64,000 bases of DNA. It comes from Symsagittifera roscoffensis (Eukaryota > Xenacoelomorpha > Acoela > Convolutidae). Under the pieces are notes generated by a model, which saw nothing but the letters and a program-made list of their open reading frames with translations, had not been told where the DNA came from and did no database searches. Below, piece by piece: positions 53,750-64,000 of the stretch. The stretch is from the NCBI RefSeq assembly GCF_963678635.1, contig NC_087065.1:59298754-59362753 (forward strand), written 5' to 3'. Each line of letters begins with the position of its first letter. Position 1 is the first letter of the stretch. The position numbers were made by a program, and so were the translations under genes.

Positions 53750-55360
53750 TTGGCCTCCTAATGTCTAAATTTCAGATCTTAAATTCTTTCTCTGAATAAT
53801 TAAAATGAACTTAAACTGGTCAGTGCTTATGTTCAGCGCTGGTGATTTCAGTTGCAGTTTGCGTTTTTGCTTTATAAATTTGTTTTTATTTCCACTTCCG
53901 AAAAAAGTTCACTTCCGAAAAAAGTACATAATCAGTTTTTTTGCCGAATATTTATAGGTTCCTGAGACTCGCCTTTACTGGCACACCGAAAACTTTCAGA
54001 CCCTAAAGTGATTGCAAATTAGCGTTTGAACAATTTCATAAACTCTGCTTCTCAATCAAGCCTCGGCATTCTAATACTTTATAGTCATTTGTTCGATCAT
54101 GCTCTCGTTTTGTTTGTTTTGTTTGTTAAATTTTGTTTTGTTCTTTTGACCTTGACCTCAAAATTAAGCGTTGAAGCGTTTGTGAACTCCAATGAAATTC
54201 TACAGCTCATCAAATTTGGGATCAATTTATCATCCTCCCAAAATAGAATGAGTTAATCTTCCACACAAGCATTAAATTTGCCAAGCGCTGCACGAAAAAT
54301 TCTTAACTTAGAACAAATATACCATGGCTTACTGTCCAATCATGAGTCTAAACCCCAACCCGGGCTAGAAAATTGCACATTACGCAATTGTTGTTTTTTT
54401 CTGAGACCTGGTTTACTTAAATTGGGATAAAGAAAATCTAAACTACCCAATAATCATTCAGGCCACCGAATTCTAAAAATTGTGAAAACTTTTTACAGAT
54501 ATGTGTTTGCTCGCGTATCAGGCAAATTTCCTAATTTTCTGACTGCCTTTGATTTGGTATTAAATTTCTGATCGCGTATCAGGCAAATTTTCTAATTTTC
54601 TGACTGCCTTTGATTTGGTATTAATTTCTGATCGCGTATCAGGCAAATTTTCTAATTTTCTGACTGCCTTTGATTTGGTATTAAATTTCTGATCGCGTAT
54701 CAGGCAAATTTTCTAATTTTCTGACTGCCTTTGATTTGATATTAAATTTCTGATCAGGTTAAAATTTTCATCTGGTTTCATATTGAATTCTTTTGAATTG
54801 AGATACTTTAAGAATTAGTATACATTACAACTGTATTGAAGTACAACACTGCCAAAAAATAAACTGTTGTTAAACATAATGCCTAAATTGATATCATTTC
54901 TAGACACTGTTCAACTCTTTTTGAGATTCGGCACTCCTTAGTGTGGCACTCCTCTTTCAATGTGTGGGATAGAACTTTGTGTTACGCTTTCAAAATCATA
55001 GAAAATGTTTTCACGGTTTGTAACCAAATCGGAGCCAAAACACTGGTCGAGCAGCGTCTGAACTACATATAAACCTCATAGAAAAATCCCTCGCCGTTTT
55101 TCACCGAATCCGGAAAAAACACTGGTCGAATAGAATCTAAACATTTGATAAACAACTACCTTTACAGTTTTGTAAATACACTGGTCGAGCAGAGTATAAA
55201 AATTTGATAAACAGCTACCCTTACAGAGTTGAAAAATAGGTATTATAGATTTGAAGAAATGTGCTTGTCTCCAACAGGAGATGGTGGGTCCCGTACATAG
55301 CTGGTTCCCATACCTTGTAACTATGATAGCTCAGATTTGAAATAATCTTTTTCATATATC
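53750..55360. repeat. Long diverged tandem duplication, right unit
   Basis: Counterpart of 52291-53620, expanded by the 61-bp satellite at 54511-54757 and by extra sequence with repeated (A/C)ACACTGGTCGA words near 55040-55190. A GAGGCC-family terminus (GTGCACATTTTGGCCTCCTAATG, about 53740) abuts its left edge and another begins at 55361. Confidence 0.65.
54511..54757. repeat. 61-bp tandem repeat, four copies
   Basis: TCGCGTATCAGGCAAATTT begins at 54511, 54572, 54632 and 54693; the unit continues CTAATTTTCTGACTGCCTTT and GATTTGGTATTAAATTTCTGA. Near-identical copies, so recent. Confidence 0.92.
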
Positions 55361-56060
55361 ATTGCGAGGCCAAACTGTGCATTTTGTGCATTGTAAGAGG
55401 ATTCCAGAACAGGTCAAAATCAGATTTGTCGCGGAACCCACCACATTGTTACTTTTCTTTAATTTTTTTTGGTGTTTTTGGATTCCACAAACAAATAGCT
55501 AAAACACTGTATCGATTAAAATCGCTCCAAAAACAGGCAATTTTGCGGAATCCGCAACAAAATTTGTGGAATCCGCAACAAAGTTTGCGGAATTCGGAAC
55601 AGTTAGTCGAATTCACAAACATATAATAATTATATATGTGCTTAGTAAATTTAAACAGTCCTGGAATCCGCAATTGTAAGTGGAATCCACAAATTGTAAG
55701 CGGAATCAGCAAGTTTTAAGTGGAATCTGCAAATTGTAAGTGGATTCTGCAAATTATAAATGGAATCCGCAAATTGTAAGCGGTATCCGCATAAATTTGC
55801 GGAATCCACTTACATTTGCGAAATCGGCTTAGAGTTGTGGAATCCAGAACTACTATATATATTCTTTTGTTGCGGAATCCGCGGCAAAACAAATGTGCCG
55901 ACAAAATTTGCGTTACGGATTTTTGTACGCGGAACCAACAGAAATGTTGTAGGTGTAATCCACTTACATCTTGGAAGATGTTTAAAAATTAGTCTCTGGA
56001 ATCCAGGAACATACAGACACAAAATTGTGCGCCTATCCAGTGCACAATTTGGCCTCGTAA
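55361..56060. mobile_element. GAGGCC-ended element, complete short form
   Basis: Left end CATTGCGAGGCCAAACTGTG, right end GTGCACAATTTGGCCTCGTA. The interior is dominated by the 20-bp word GGAATCCGCAAATTGTAAGT (55665-55790), then the reverse-oriented version (CACTTACATTTGCGGAATCC type, 55795-55850). Non-coding; apparent ORFs are repeat artefacts. Confidence 0.75.
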
Positions 56061-58545
56061 CAAAAAGTTTCAGATAAAAAAACGTTTGGATGCGCTTGAA
56101 GCCTCTTAAATTGAGTTATTTCAATTTTCATTTCAGATTTAGTTTTTTTTCACGGTTACTTTAGATCTAAGAAATGTTTCACATTTGTTTTTCAGATCTG
56201 AAATGATTTTTTTTCTATGACTATGACTTTTTTATTCTATTTTTCATGATCATGACACAATTTTTGCAAAAATAGTTGTTTCGAATCTATCAATGGTGGT
56301 CGCTAAGTTATCTGTCTATATCATCATTGGAAAATTATCATCAACTAAGCATCGGAAAAATTACGAGCAGCGCTTGGAAAACAAAAGTTTGATAGGTGAC
56401 ACAACCATTTTGAATGTTTTTCGACCAGTTGAACAAGTTTAGTTTATAAAAAAAACTGTTTGGGTAACATTTTTGGAGTATTTAATTAATCTCAATACAA
56501 CTGAATATTCGATTGTATTGAAAAACAGTCAAAAATGAAATCAATTGGTTTCTCGAAAAGCATATACAATTTTACTTTTCTTTGATTTTTTTGGTGTTTT
56601 AGATTCCACAAACAAATAGCTAAAACACTATAATTCCTAATAATGCTGCAAAAACAGGCAATTTCGCGGAATCCGCAACAAAATTTGTGGAATCAGCAAC
56701 AAAGTTTGCGGAATTCGGAACAGTTAGTCGAATTCACAAACATATATTAATTATATGTGTTTAGTAAATTTAAACAGTCCTGGAATCCGCAATTGTGAAT
56801 CCACAAGTGGAATCCACAAACTGTAAGCGAAATCAGCAAATTTTAAGTAGAATCTGCAAATTGTAAGTGGATTTTGCAAATTATAAGCAGAATCCGCAAA
56901 TTGTAAGATAAAAAAAAAATTTTAATTTCAGATAAAAAAATGTAGAGGTGCGCTTGAACCCTCTTAAATTGAATATTTTCAATTTTGGTTTCAGATTCAA
57001 TTATTTTTTCACGGTTACGTTAGATCTAAGAAATGTTTCAGATTTGTTTTTCAGATCTGAAATGATTTTTTTTCTATGACTAGGACTTTTTTAATCTATT
57101 TTTAATGATCATGACACAATTTTTGCTAAAAAAGTTGTTTCGAATCTATCAATGGTGGTCGCTAAGTTATCTGTCGAAATTATCATCGGAAAATTATCAT
57201 CAACTAAACATTGAAAAAATTACGAGCAGCGCTTGGAAAACAAAAGTTTGATAGGTGTTCAAGCAATTTTAGAACGTTTTTCGACCAGTTGAACAAGTTT
57301 AGTTTAAAAAAACTCTGTTTGTGTAACATTTTTGGAGTATTTTAACGCTAAATAATCTCAATACAACTGGATATTTGATTGTATTGAAAAACATTCAAAA
57401 ATGAAATCAATTGGTTTCTCGAAGTGCATATACATTGTTACTTTTCTTTGATTTTTTTGTTGTTTTGGATTCCACAAACAAATAGCAAAAACACTATAAT
57501 GCCTAACGTTGCTCCAAAAACAGGCAATTTTGCGGAATCCGCAACAAAATTTGTGCAATTCGCAACAAAGTTTGCGGAATTTGGAACAGTTAGTCGAATT
57601 CACAAACATATAATAATTATATACGTGTTTAGTAAATTTAAACAGTCCTGGAATCCGCAATTGTAAGTGGAATCCACAAACTGTAAGCGGAAGCAGCAAA
57701 TTTTAAGTAGAATCTGCAAATTGTGAGTGGAATCCGCAAAGTGTAAGCGGGATCCACTTAAATTTGCGGAATTCACTTACATTTGCGGAATTCGCTTACA
57801 ATTGCGGAATCCAGAAGTACTAGCTTTTTTCTCCTGTTGCGAAACCCGCGGCAAAACAAATGTGCCGATAAAGTTTACGTTACAGGTATTTGTACGCGGA
57901 ATCCGCATAAATGTTGTAGGTGGAATCCACTTATATTTTGGAACATGTTTAAAAATAAGTCTCTGGAATCCAGGAACATACAGACACAAAATTGTGCGCC
58001 TATCCAGTGCACAGTTTGGCCTCGTAACGATAATTTTCAGATAAAAAACGTATGGGTGCGCTTGAACCCTCTTAAAATGAATAATTTCAATTTTGGTTTC
58101 AGATTCAATTATTTTTTCATGGTTACTTTAGATCTAAGAAATGTTTCACATTTGTTTTTCAGATCTGAAATTATTTTTTTGCTATGACTATGACTTTTTT
58201 ATTCTATTTTTAATGATTATGACACAATTTTTGCTAATTAAGTTGTTTCGAATCTATCACTGTTGGTCGCTAAAAAATCTCTCTAAATTATCATCGGAAA
58301 ATTATCATCAACTAAACATTGAAAAAATTACGAGCAGCGCTGGCAAAACAAACATTTGATAGGTGTTCAAGCAATTTTTGAATGTTTTTCGACCAGTTGA
58401 ACAAGTTTAGTTTATAAAAACTGTTTGTGTAACATTTTTGGTGTAATTTAACGCTAATTAATCTCAATACACCCGAATATTTGAATGTATGAAAAACAGC
58501 CAAAAATGAAATCAATTGTTTTCTCGAAGTGCAAATGCTTTAACT
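55440..58545. repeat. Three-unit tandem array containing the GAGGCC element
   Basis: Units begin near 55440, 56570 and 57430 at ACTTTTCTTTGATTTTTTT. Each has GGAATCC repeats followed by a shared 500-bp block (CACGGTTAC, AGAAATGTTTCA, TTTTTCAGATCTGAAAT, CTATCAATGGTGGTCGCTAA, TTACGAGCAGCGCT). The middle unit lacks the right half of the element. The right unit ends with the element's right end at 58028 plus the 500-bp block. Confidence 0.85.
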
Positions 58546-58689
58546 TACAAATGAGTTCTCAGAGCTCTTTTTAAATCTAAATCTTAGATGCTCATCTTTA
58601 TTTCAGATCTAAAGTTTTCTTATTTAGGCCCAAATTTCAGATCTGATCCTTGAAAATTTGCTAACTCGCACCGAGCGCCCATGGAGGAT

Positions 58690-58900
58690 AATCGATTGTA
58701 TTGTCATAATATGGTCAGCATCTATAAAATGACAAAACAATCGATTATAATCCATTAAAATTGGATTATAATCCTAAAATTTTTTTTGTCAGTTTAAATC
58801 ACTATAATCAATTATAATCCATTAAAAATGTATTATAATCTCAAATTTTTTTATGCCAATAAAATCTAATATCATCGATCATAATCGATTACAATGGATT
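58690..58900. repeat. GATTATAATC palindromic-word cluster 1
   Basis: Repeated AATCGATTATAAT / ATTATAATCCATTA words, many self-complementary. Further clusters at 59510-59640, 60905-61090 and 61485-61700. Confidence 0.7.
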
Positions 58901-59089
58901 TTTTTGGAGGGTTTTTTCATGAAATTTACAATTTCGTTCAAAATTATCTCAATTCATGTTTAGTGTAGTTGCTACGTATTAAGTGTCATGAAATATTACA
59001 TTTAAGTAAAAAATTTAAATTTTTTTGTCACTACTTTTCTTATTCATAGCAGTTTAACACTTCATTTTACTGTTTTTTTTACCACAACC

Positions 59090-59400
59090 CTCTCCCCCAG
59101 TTTACACCCCCACCGGTTTATTTACCCATCCCCCAGTTTATGCCCCAGTTTACACCCTCCACCCAGCTTATCCCCCAGCTTACCATCCCCCTTCAATTGG
59201 GGGGGGGGTTAAGAAAGAATAAGGGGGCGAGGGGATGACATTGGGGGATGACCAGTTTACCCCCCCCCCCCCCCCCCACGTCGGGTTTATTTACCCATCA
59301 CCCATTTTATACTCCCTCTCAGCTTACCCACCCCCCGTTTAACCTACACCTTTAGCTGGGGGATGGGGGTAAAGAGCTTGAGGGGCGAGGGGATGAAAAT
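59090..59400. repeat. C-rich / G-rich tract
   Basis: CCCCCAGTTTA(C/T) words on the plus strand alternate with G-rich stretches (GGGGGGGGTTAAG, GGGGCGAGGGGATGA repeated at about 59225 and 59385). Partly inverted, so the tract can fold; G-quadruplexes are possible on both strands. Confidence 0.8.
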
Positions 59401-59509
59401 GAGACATGGCATTTATTAAAAGACATAGCACTCTCTTTGCAAGTTTCTCGCAAAATTTGCAAAATTTTGGAAAAATAAATGAATTTAGTTCTAAAAAAAA
59501 TGAAATGGA

Positions 59510-60060
59510 TTATAATCGGTTATAATAGATTATAATGCTTTTTACTTCAAAAATAATCGATTATAAATGATTATCTTGGCGAAAATAATCGAATTTAGTC
59601 ACAAAAATAATGGGTTATAATCGATTCAGATAATGATCTGAAACAATAAAAACTCTGATACAACATAAATATAAAGTAATTGGTAGGCTACAAATATATG
59701 TTGGCCTAAAATAAATTTCCGAAAGCTTTTTTCTATTATCGAACCTTTGTTTCAAAATAAAATTAGCAATATGCCTTTCCAACGTCGAGTTGCTTGAGTT
59801 GACCAAAATTTCTGATAAGAAAAAATTCATAAATTGAAAACTGCCAGTCATACACTTTTCAGACAATTCCATAAGTTTAGAAAATTGCATGAAAGGTCTT
59901 CGATTGGTAATTTTAATATATGGAAACTGTACGACAAGCATTTTTCTGTAAATAGAAAAATTTGATTTTATGAAATTTGATTTCTCAAAACTTTGAGTTG
60001 TATTCGTAACCGAACACAAGTGGCAAAGAACTTGGTTTCTCAAAAGTAGAGTGACTAAAG
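59510..60060. repeat. GATTATAATC cluster 2 and dispersed repeat relic
   Basis: 59510-59640 has the palindromic AT-rich words. 59840-60060 is related to 32060-32260 and, inverted, 38780-38960. The minus-strand frame 59615-60088 is 157 codons with no motif and lies across these repeats, so I do not call it a gene. Confidence 0.45.
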
Positions 60061-60312
60061 TTTTGACCGTCTTGAAATAACAGTGCATCGGAAAGGGCTT
60101 AATGTTTCAGTTTTTTCGTATTGTAATGATAAACAAAGAGTATCAAACTCTTAATTTTTGACAAACTTTGAAAATATCAAACTTTTAAATTTTAAGTATC
60201 AAACTTTTAAAGGTGGACAAGACATGATTAAACATTTTCATTAACTTTTGGGGGGGGGGCAACCTCAATTTTAAATGTATCAAAGTTTGTATCACTATTA
60301 ATTTTCATAGAC

Positions 60313-60606
60313 TTAGTTTATGGAATTGTATGAGTAGCAATTTCGGTCTCTGAATGTTAACCCGGGTAAGATCGCGCTATATAGCCTAATTGTTATAGGT
60401 GGCAATTTATATATACAGTGGAAAACCAGTTGAGCAGGAACACCAGTTGAGCGGTATACAAACCAGATAGACCATCTTATGTTGATAATGTTGGAGAGTT
60501 TTGTTGAACTTATAAAGGTGGCTTTTTCATGGCCCCGGTCGTCCACGAGAACGAGGAAAATTTCATTGGTCGGAGGATCGATGACGCCAACTATTTTCTT
60601 GTGCAA
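60313..60606 (-). pseudogene. Possible Merlin/ISXO2-type transposase fragment
   Basis: The frame begins KKIVGVIDPPTNEIFLVLVD followed by DRGHEKATF. The pattern of a Gly-Val-Ile-Asp strand, an FLVxVxDR strand and then a helix is how the first catalytic Asp region of IS1595/ISXO2-like DDE transposases (Merlin in animals) looks. The second half of the frame lacks motifs, and no second Asp/Glu block or terminal repeats are seen. Short, single-motif evidence. Confidence 0.35.
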
Positions 60607-62302
60607 TTTGACCTTTCCTGCTCTTTCGTTTCAACATCGGTGAGTTGTTTAATTTACCACTTAGTTTTTAGCTGATTTCAAGGAGCAGAAATCTCAAATT
60701 AACAAGAACATTGCACCGCATTTTGTCTGACTGTGTTGACCGAATCACCGTTTGTAGTAACAGTTATTTCAAAAGACGACAGACAAAATAATAAATTCTA
60801 TTCATTGGTTGATTTTTGTGGCAAGGCGGAAAATTTCAGAACCAGAAGGAAAACGTTCATTTTTGGAACTTATGTTTTAACCCGCACTCAGTAAAAAAAA
60901 AGAAAAAAAATCGATTATATTACAATGATACTTGTACTTTTATCGAAATTATAATTAATCATAAGCGGCAAATTTAGATGTTAAAACGATTAATAATCCA
61001 TTATAATGATAATATTTTTCGTGACATTATGATGAATTTTAATCCAAAATTCTCTTATAATCTCCTATAATCTATTATAATCTATTATTATAGATTAAGA
61101 AACTTTCTCAAAAATCTCTAAAAGGGACATGTCTTGTCACTCTTTGGTTCATCTGACCACATAGCTTTAGCACCTAACAAAAGTCATTAAGATCTCTTCA
61201 TATTAGTTGAAAGAATCCCGCGATAGGTGAAATATAACTCTTCTATGTAAATCATGAAATTAAAGCAGTGTGCTGATATTTTGGTGGTCAAAAAACTTAA
61301 AACTTACTGCTTGAAACAACTATAATAAAAAATGAAACGTTATAAATTTGAATTGATTGGAAAACTGTCAAAACAAATTTCCCATTTTTCACATAAACCA
61401 AAGTCTACGAAATGCGTAAAATATAAGCAATTCTTGTGCAAACAAAAATGGGCGAACAAAATGGACAAAATGGGCAAACAAAAGCAATTCTAATCAATTA
61501 TTATCGATTGCAATGCAATTTTTCTGCAAAAACAAATGAATTAGAAATTCGGATAAAAACAATTGATTATAATCGGTTATAATGTATGATAATTGATTCT
61601 ATTTGATTTCAAAAAAAGAGTTTTTGAATGATTAATAATTGATTAAAATCAGTTTCTTCTCAATTTTTGTAAGACTGGTTCTAAAATCATATTATAATTG
61701 ATTATTAACGCTTGAAACTGGATGCGGAAAGCTATCTTCTTAGCAGGTTCAACTTGAGTCAATTCACGATTTCAAGCAAGGCCATTAGGGGTTTTCCAAA
61801 ATTAGACCACAAGGTGCTTAGCAAACCAAAATTAATTGAATTTAGACAATAGCTTGTGAAAAACTGTGTGAAAAATGCTTAGAAAGTTAAACAAGTATAG
61901 CCGGTTATGGTGCAATTAGCACAGTCTGTTCCGGCCACTTTCATTTATAAAAAAAACAAATGGTAAAACTTTTCAAATTAGTGTTTGTTTTTGTGTATGA
62001 TGTGAGAACTATGGGAAGTCATAGTAAGTTGGAGTTTTTTTTTACAAAATCAACAGCAGCGGTTTTTAAAATTGAGCAAGCCTTCCGGGCCAAGGAATTG
62101 GTAAGGAAGCTTCTAAAACTCCTTTTTCTTTAGAAGAGCAAAAATTTTACTCTATATACTACATTTTTTAGCCTTGGAAATGCCTCTTAGCTCGGGTTAC
62201 TCACTCGGAATATGACTAAAATTCAACCAGTTCAACCCGTTTTTTTAAACAGACAACTTTCATTAAAAAAAAATTCCGCTCGATCTATGATTGAGAGGGC
62301 TC
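60607..62302. other. Non-coding, with AT-rich palindromic clusters
   Basis: Two clusters of AATCGATTATAAT-type words (60905-61090, 61485-61700). No gene seen elsewhere. Confidence 0.5.
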
Positions 62303-62803
62303 TGAAATGATATTGCTCAGCCCATCCCGCTCATTTTTTGTGTTACCCGAATTTGCTAGGTAATTAAACTGAAAAGCACCCAAAAATTCTTCCATTTTAA
62401 AGATTTAGAGAAAAAAACAAATATACTTTTGATTGTCTTGTGATAATATACTCTTTTGTTTTTTTTGTAATTTTATACTGGTTCATTAAAAATTCGATTT
62501 TTTTAATCCAAAATATTGGTTTTGTACGAAGAGCCTAACAAACGTTTTGTACGAAGAGCCTTTGAAATGATATTGCTCAGTCTATCCCGTTGATTTTTTG
62601 TGTTACCTGAATTTGCTGGGTAAATAAACTGAAAAGAACCCAAAAACTCTTCCAATTTAAAGATTTAGAGTAAAAAACAAATATACTTTTGATTGTCTTG
62701 TGATAATATACTCTTTTGTTCTTTTGTAATTTTATACTGGTTCATTAAAATTTCGACTTTTTTAATCCAAAATATTGGTTTTGTACGAGGAGCCTAACCT
62801 CGT
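62303..62803. repeat. 260-bp direct tandem duplication
   Basis: TGAAATGATATTGCTCAG at 62303 and 62563, continuing through GTTACC(C/T)GAATTTGCT, CAAATATACTTTTGATTGTC and TATTGGTTTTGTACGA(A/G)GAG. Copies are about 95% alike by eye; a short TTTTGTACGAAGAGCCT is itself doubled at the join (about 62520-62560). Confidence 0.9.
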
Positions 62804-63857
62804 GTCTTTAGAATTGTCTGAATTGTTCAATTTCTTGGGCCTCTTTGAGTTAAATGTACCAGCAGACACAAAACAGTTACCAAGTCAGAACGCTAATTGC
62901 AAATATGGTATGATCAAAAAATGACTTCTTGCTCAACGGCGCACTTATTCGATACGAGAGGAATCGTGTGGATAAATCAGTGTTTACCGCAAATCAAATA
63001 TGTTTTGCTTAGACCCAGGTAGAATTGCTCGATTTAGGTTTCGACTTTACTCACAAAAAACTGGTATGATTTAACCAACTATGATTCAACAAATTTCGGA
63101 ATTTTAGATTTTTTGTCGATCAACTCTTAGTGCGTTTTGACTTTCTTGACCAAATTGTGATAGATTTCTACTTTCTCGACCTAACGAACAACCTATTTGA
63201 CTTGTTTGACCTATTTTACATATGTTTCAATTTTCTCGTGTCTCGTTCCGCAATTTTAAAAGTTGATTTGTTCGACCGAAAATGTGCATGCTCCGATTGT
63301 TTCGACAATTTTTTCTATCTCAGTGAAGTATTTTTGGCATTAAATTTTTTATTCGATATTATAGTTGTTTTTATCAATCAAGTAGCTGAGATAGGGATTT
63401 TTATTGCGTTTTTTTTTTTAAAATTTTTCTATTTTTTTGGAATTTTTTTTGGTTCAGACAAGTTATCTCTAAGTTGAGTCATATTACTTATCCTTTAAAT
63501 AACTATTACAATAAAATGACGACTGATGTTTTAATGATGACTGAGAATTTTGTTTCATTGTTTTTTAGCTGTCTGATTATGTGGTGATAATTTTGTCATC
63601 GTCCCAAAACTTATCTAATTTTTGTGCGACCATTTGTTGGTCCTCAACATTTTGATTGTGTTTTTTGACTTATGCTACGACAGCGGTTGACCTAAGTTTT
63701 GACTGTGCTAATCTTATGTTCTGATCTTCTTGACCAAAAACGGGTACCTTTTGATTATGGACTTGATTCAATTGACAAAAAACTATAATATATGCTTCTC
63801 AGTTAGTTTTATTATGGTGCTTTTTATGAAGTAAAGGAGTATTTGTGCTTTTGATGA
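62804..63857. other. T-rich sequence with TTTGAC/TCTTGACC words, no gene
   Basis: The long plus frame 63130-63477 is a consequence of T-richness (Phe, Leu, Ile, Asp) and repeated TTTGAC-type words. No domain or splice evidence. Confidence 0.5.
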
Positions 63858-64000
63858 AGTAACGAAAAAAATTTGCTCTGGGAGTTCTTCTTTCTTCAGA
63901 CTAATTTTGAATTTTTAACGAGCCATTTTGACCAAATTTTGTAAAATCATTCAAAAGGTTTTGTTGTCTTGAGCTTGAATTTTTAAAAAATTTCACTGAT
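63858..64000 (+). mobile_element. Helentron-like element, copy 4, partial at window end
   Basis: Matches the start of copies 1-3 from AGTAACG through TTCTTCAGAC, AGCCATTTT and TTGTCTTGAGCTT, more diverged. The rest lies beyond the window. Confidence 0.55.

Noticed and set aside
55449-57989. Several frames with repeated Cys-Gly-Phe or Trp-Ile-Pro words resembling a tandem-repeat protein
   Set aside because: They are the GGAATCCGCAAATTGTAAGT minisatellite read in frame; 20-bp periodicity is not a multiple of three, so no repeat protein can be maintained.
59615-60088. 157-codon minus-strand frame
   Set aside because: Crosses an AT-palindrome cluster and a dispersed repeat relic; no motif in the translation.
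63130-63477. 115-codon frame rich in Phe, Leu and Asp that looks like a membrane protein
   Set aside because: The sequence is T-rich with repeated TTTGAC/CTTGACC words; hydrophobicity follows from composition. No splice or motif support.
1-64000. CRISPR array or prokaryotic defence system
   Set aside because: No regularly spaced direct repeats with unique spacers and no bacterial gene structure. The tandem repeats found have no spacers, and the window is clearly eukaryotic.

Overview
The window is AT-rich, intron-bearing, repeat-dominated DNA from an invertebrate metazoan. The evidence is a split seven-transmembrane receptor gene with phased introns, two or more Penelope-like elements (PLEs), a decayed Ty3-type LTR retrotransposon, tRNA-derived SINE heads and several families of foldback or terminal-inverted-repeat elements. 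No bacterial operon, rRNA, CRISPR or intact host tRNA gene was seen. I cannot name the species. A nematode-like or other non-vertebrate lineage fits the PLEs and the receptor style, but that is inference.

Layout. 1-1740: single-copy sequence ending in the 3' tail of a PLE reverse transcriptase on the minus strand. 1741-23472: a direct tandem segmental duplication. Unit 1 is about 1741-12331 and unit 2 about 12337-23472, only a few percent diverged by eye. Each unit carries a minus-strand PLE (ORF1 plus reverse transcriptase with an embedded PHD-like finger), an inverted plus-strand GIY-YIG endonuclease fragment with its 3' UTR and a hammerhead-like motif, and an older diverged minus-strand PLE with its own inverted 3' UTR. 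After these come a foldback element with a GC-rich core, a tRNA-like SINE head, 86-bp tandem repeats and part of a GAGGCC-ended element that also contains the duplication junction. Differences between the units are datable events: a 987-bp deletion in unit 1, a hAT-like insertion with 8-bp target duplication in unit 2, and repeat-number changes.

25.4-51.4 kb: one plus-strand class A-like GPCR gene in six or seven small exons (25402-25548, 26037-26166, 36487-36652, 39592-39700, 40340-40519, probably 40723-40793, and 51157-51364). Intron phases agree at every junction and the products supply TM1 to TM7 in order. Its introns are filled with mobile DNA: a Ty3-type gag remnant and duplicated GT-rich modules in intron 2, three copies of a Helentron-like element, a 1.3-kb GAGGCC element, a SINE beside the TM5 exon, and a 9.6-kb Ty3-type retrotransposon (40780-50400, minus strand) just before the TM6/TM7 exon. 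That element has lost the two catalytic aspartates of its reverse transcriptase, and its 3' end (integrase tail, tail ORF, part of the LTR) is tandemly triplicated.

51.4-64 kb: no convincing host gene beyond a weak candidate receptor tail. It holds diverged long tandem duplications, 61-bp satellites, a three-unit array built on the GAGGCC element, C-rich/G-rich tracts, clusters of the palindromic word GATTATAATC, a fragment resembling a Merlin/ISXO2-type transposase and a 260-bp tandem duplication. The window ends inside a fourth, partial Helentron-like copy.
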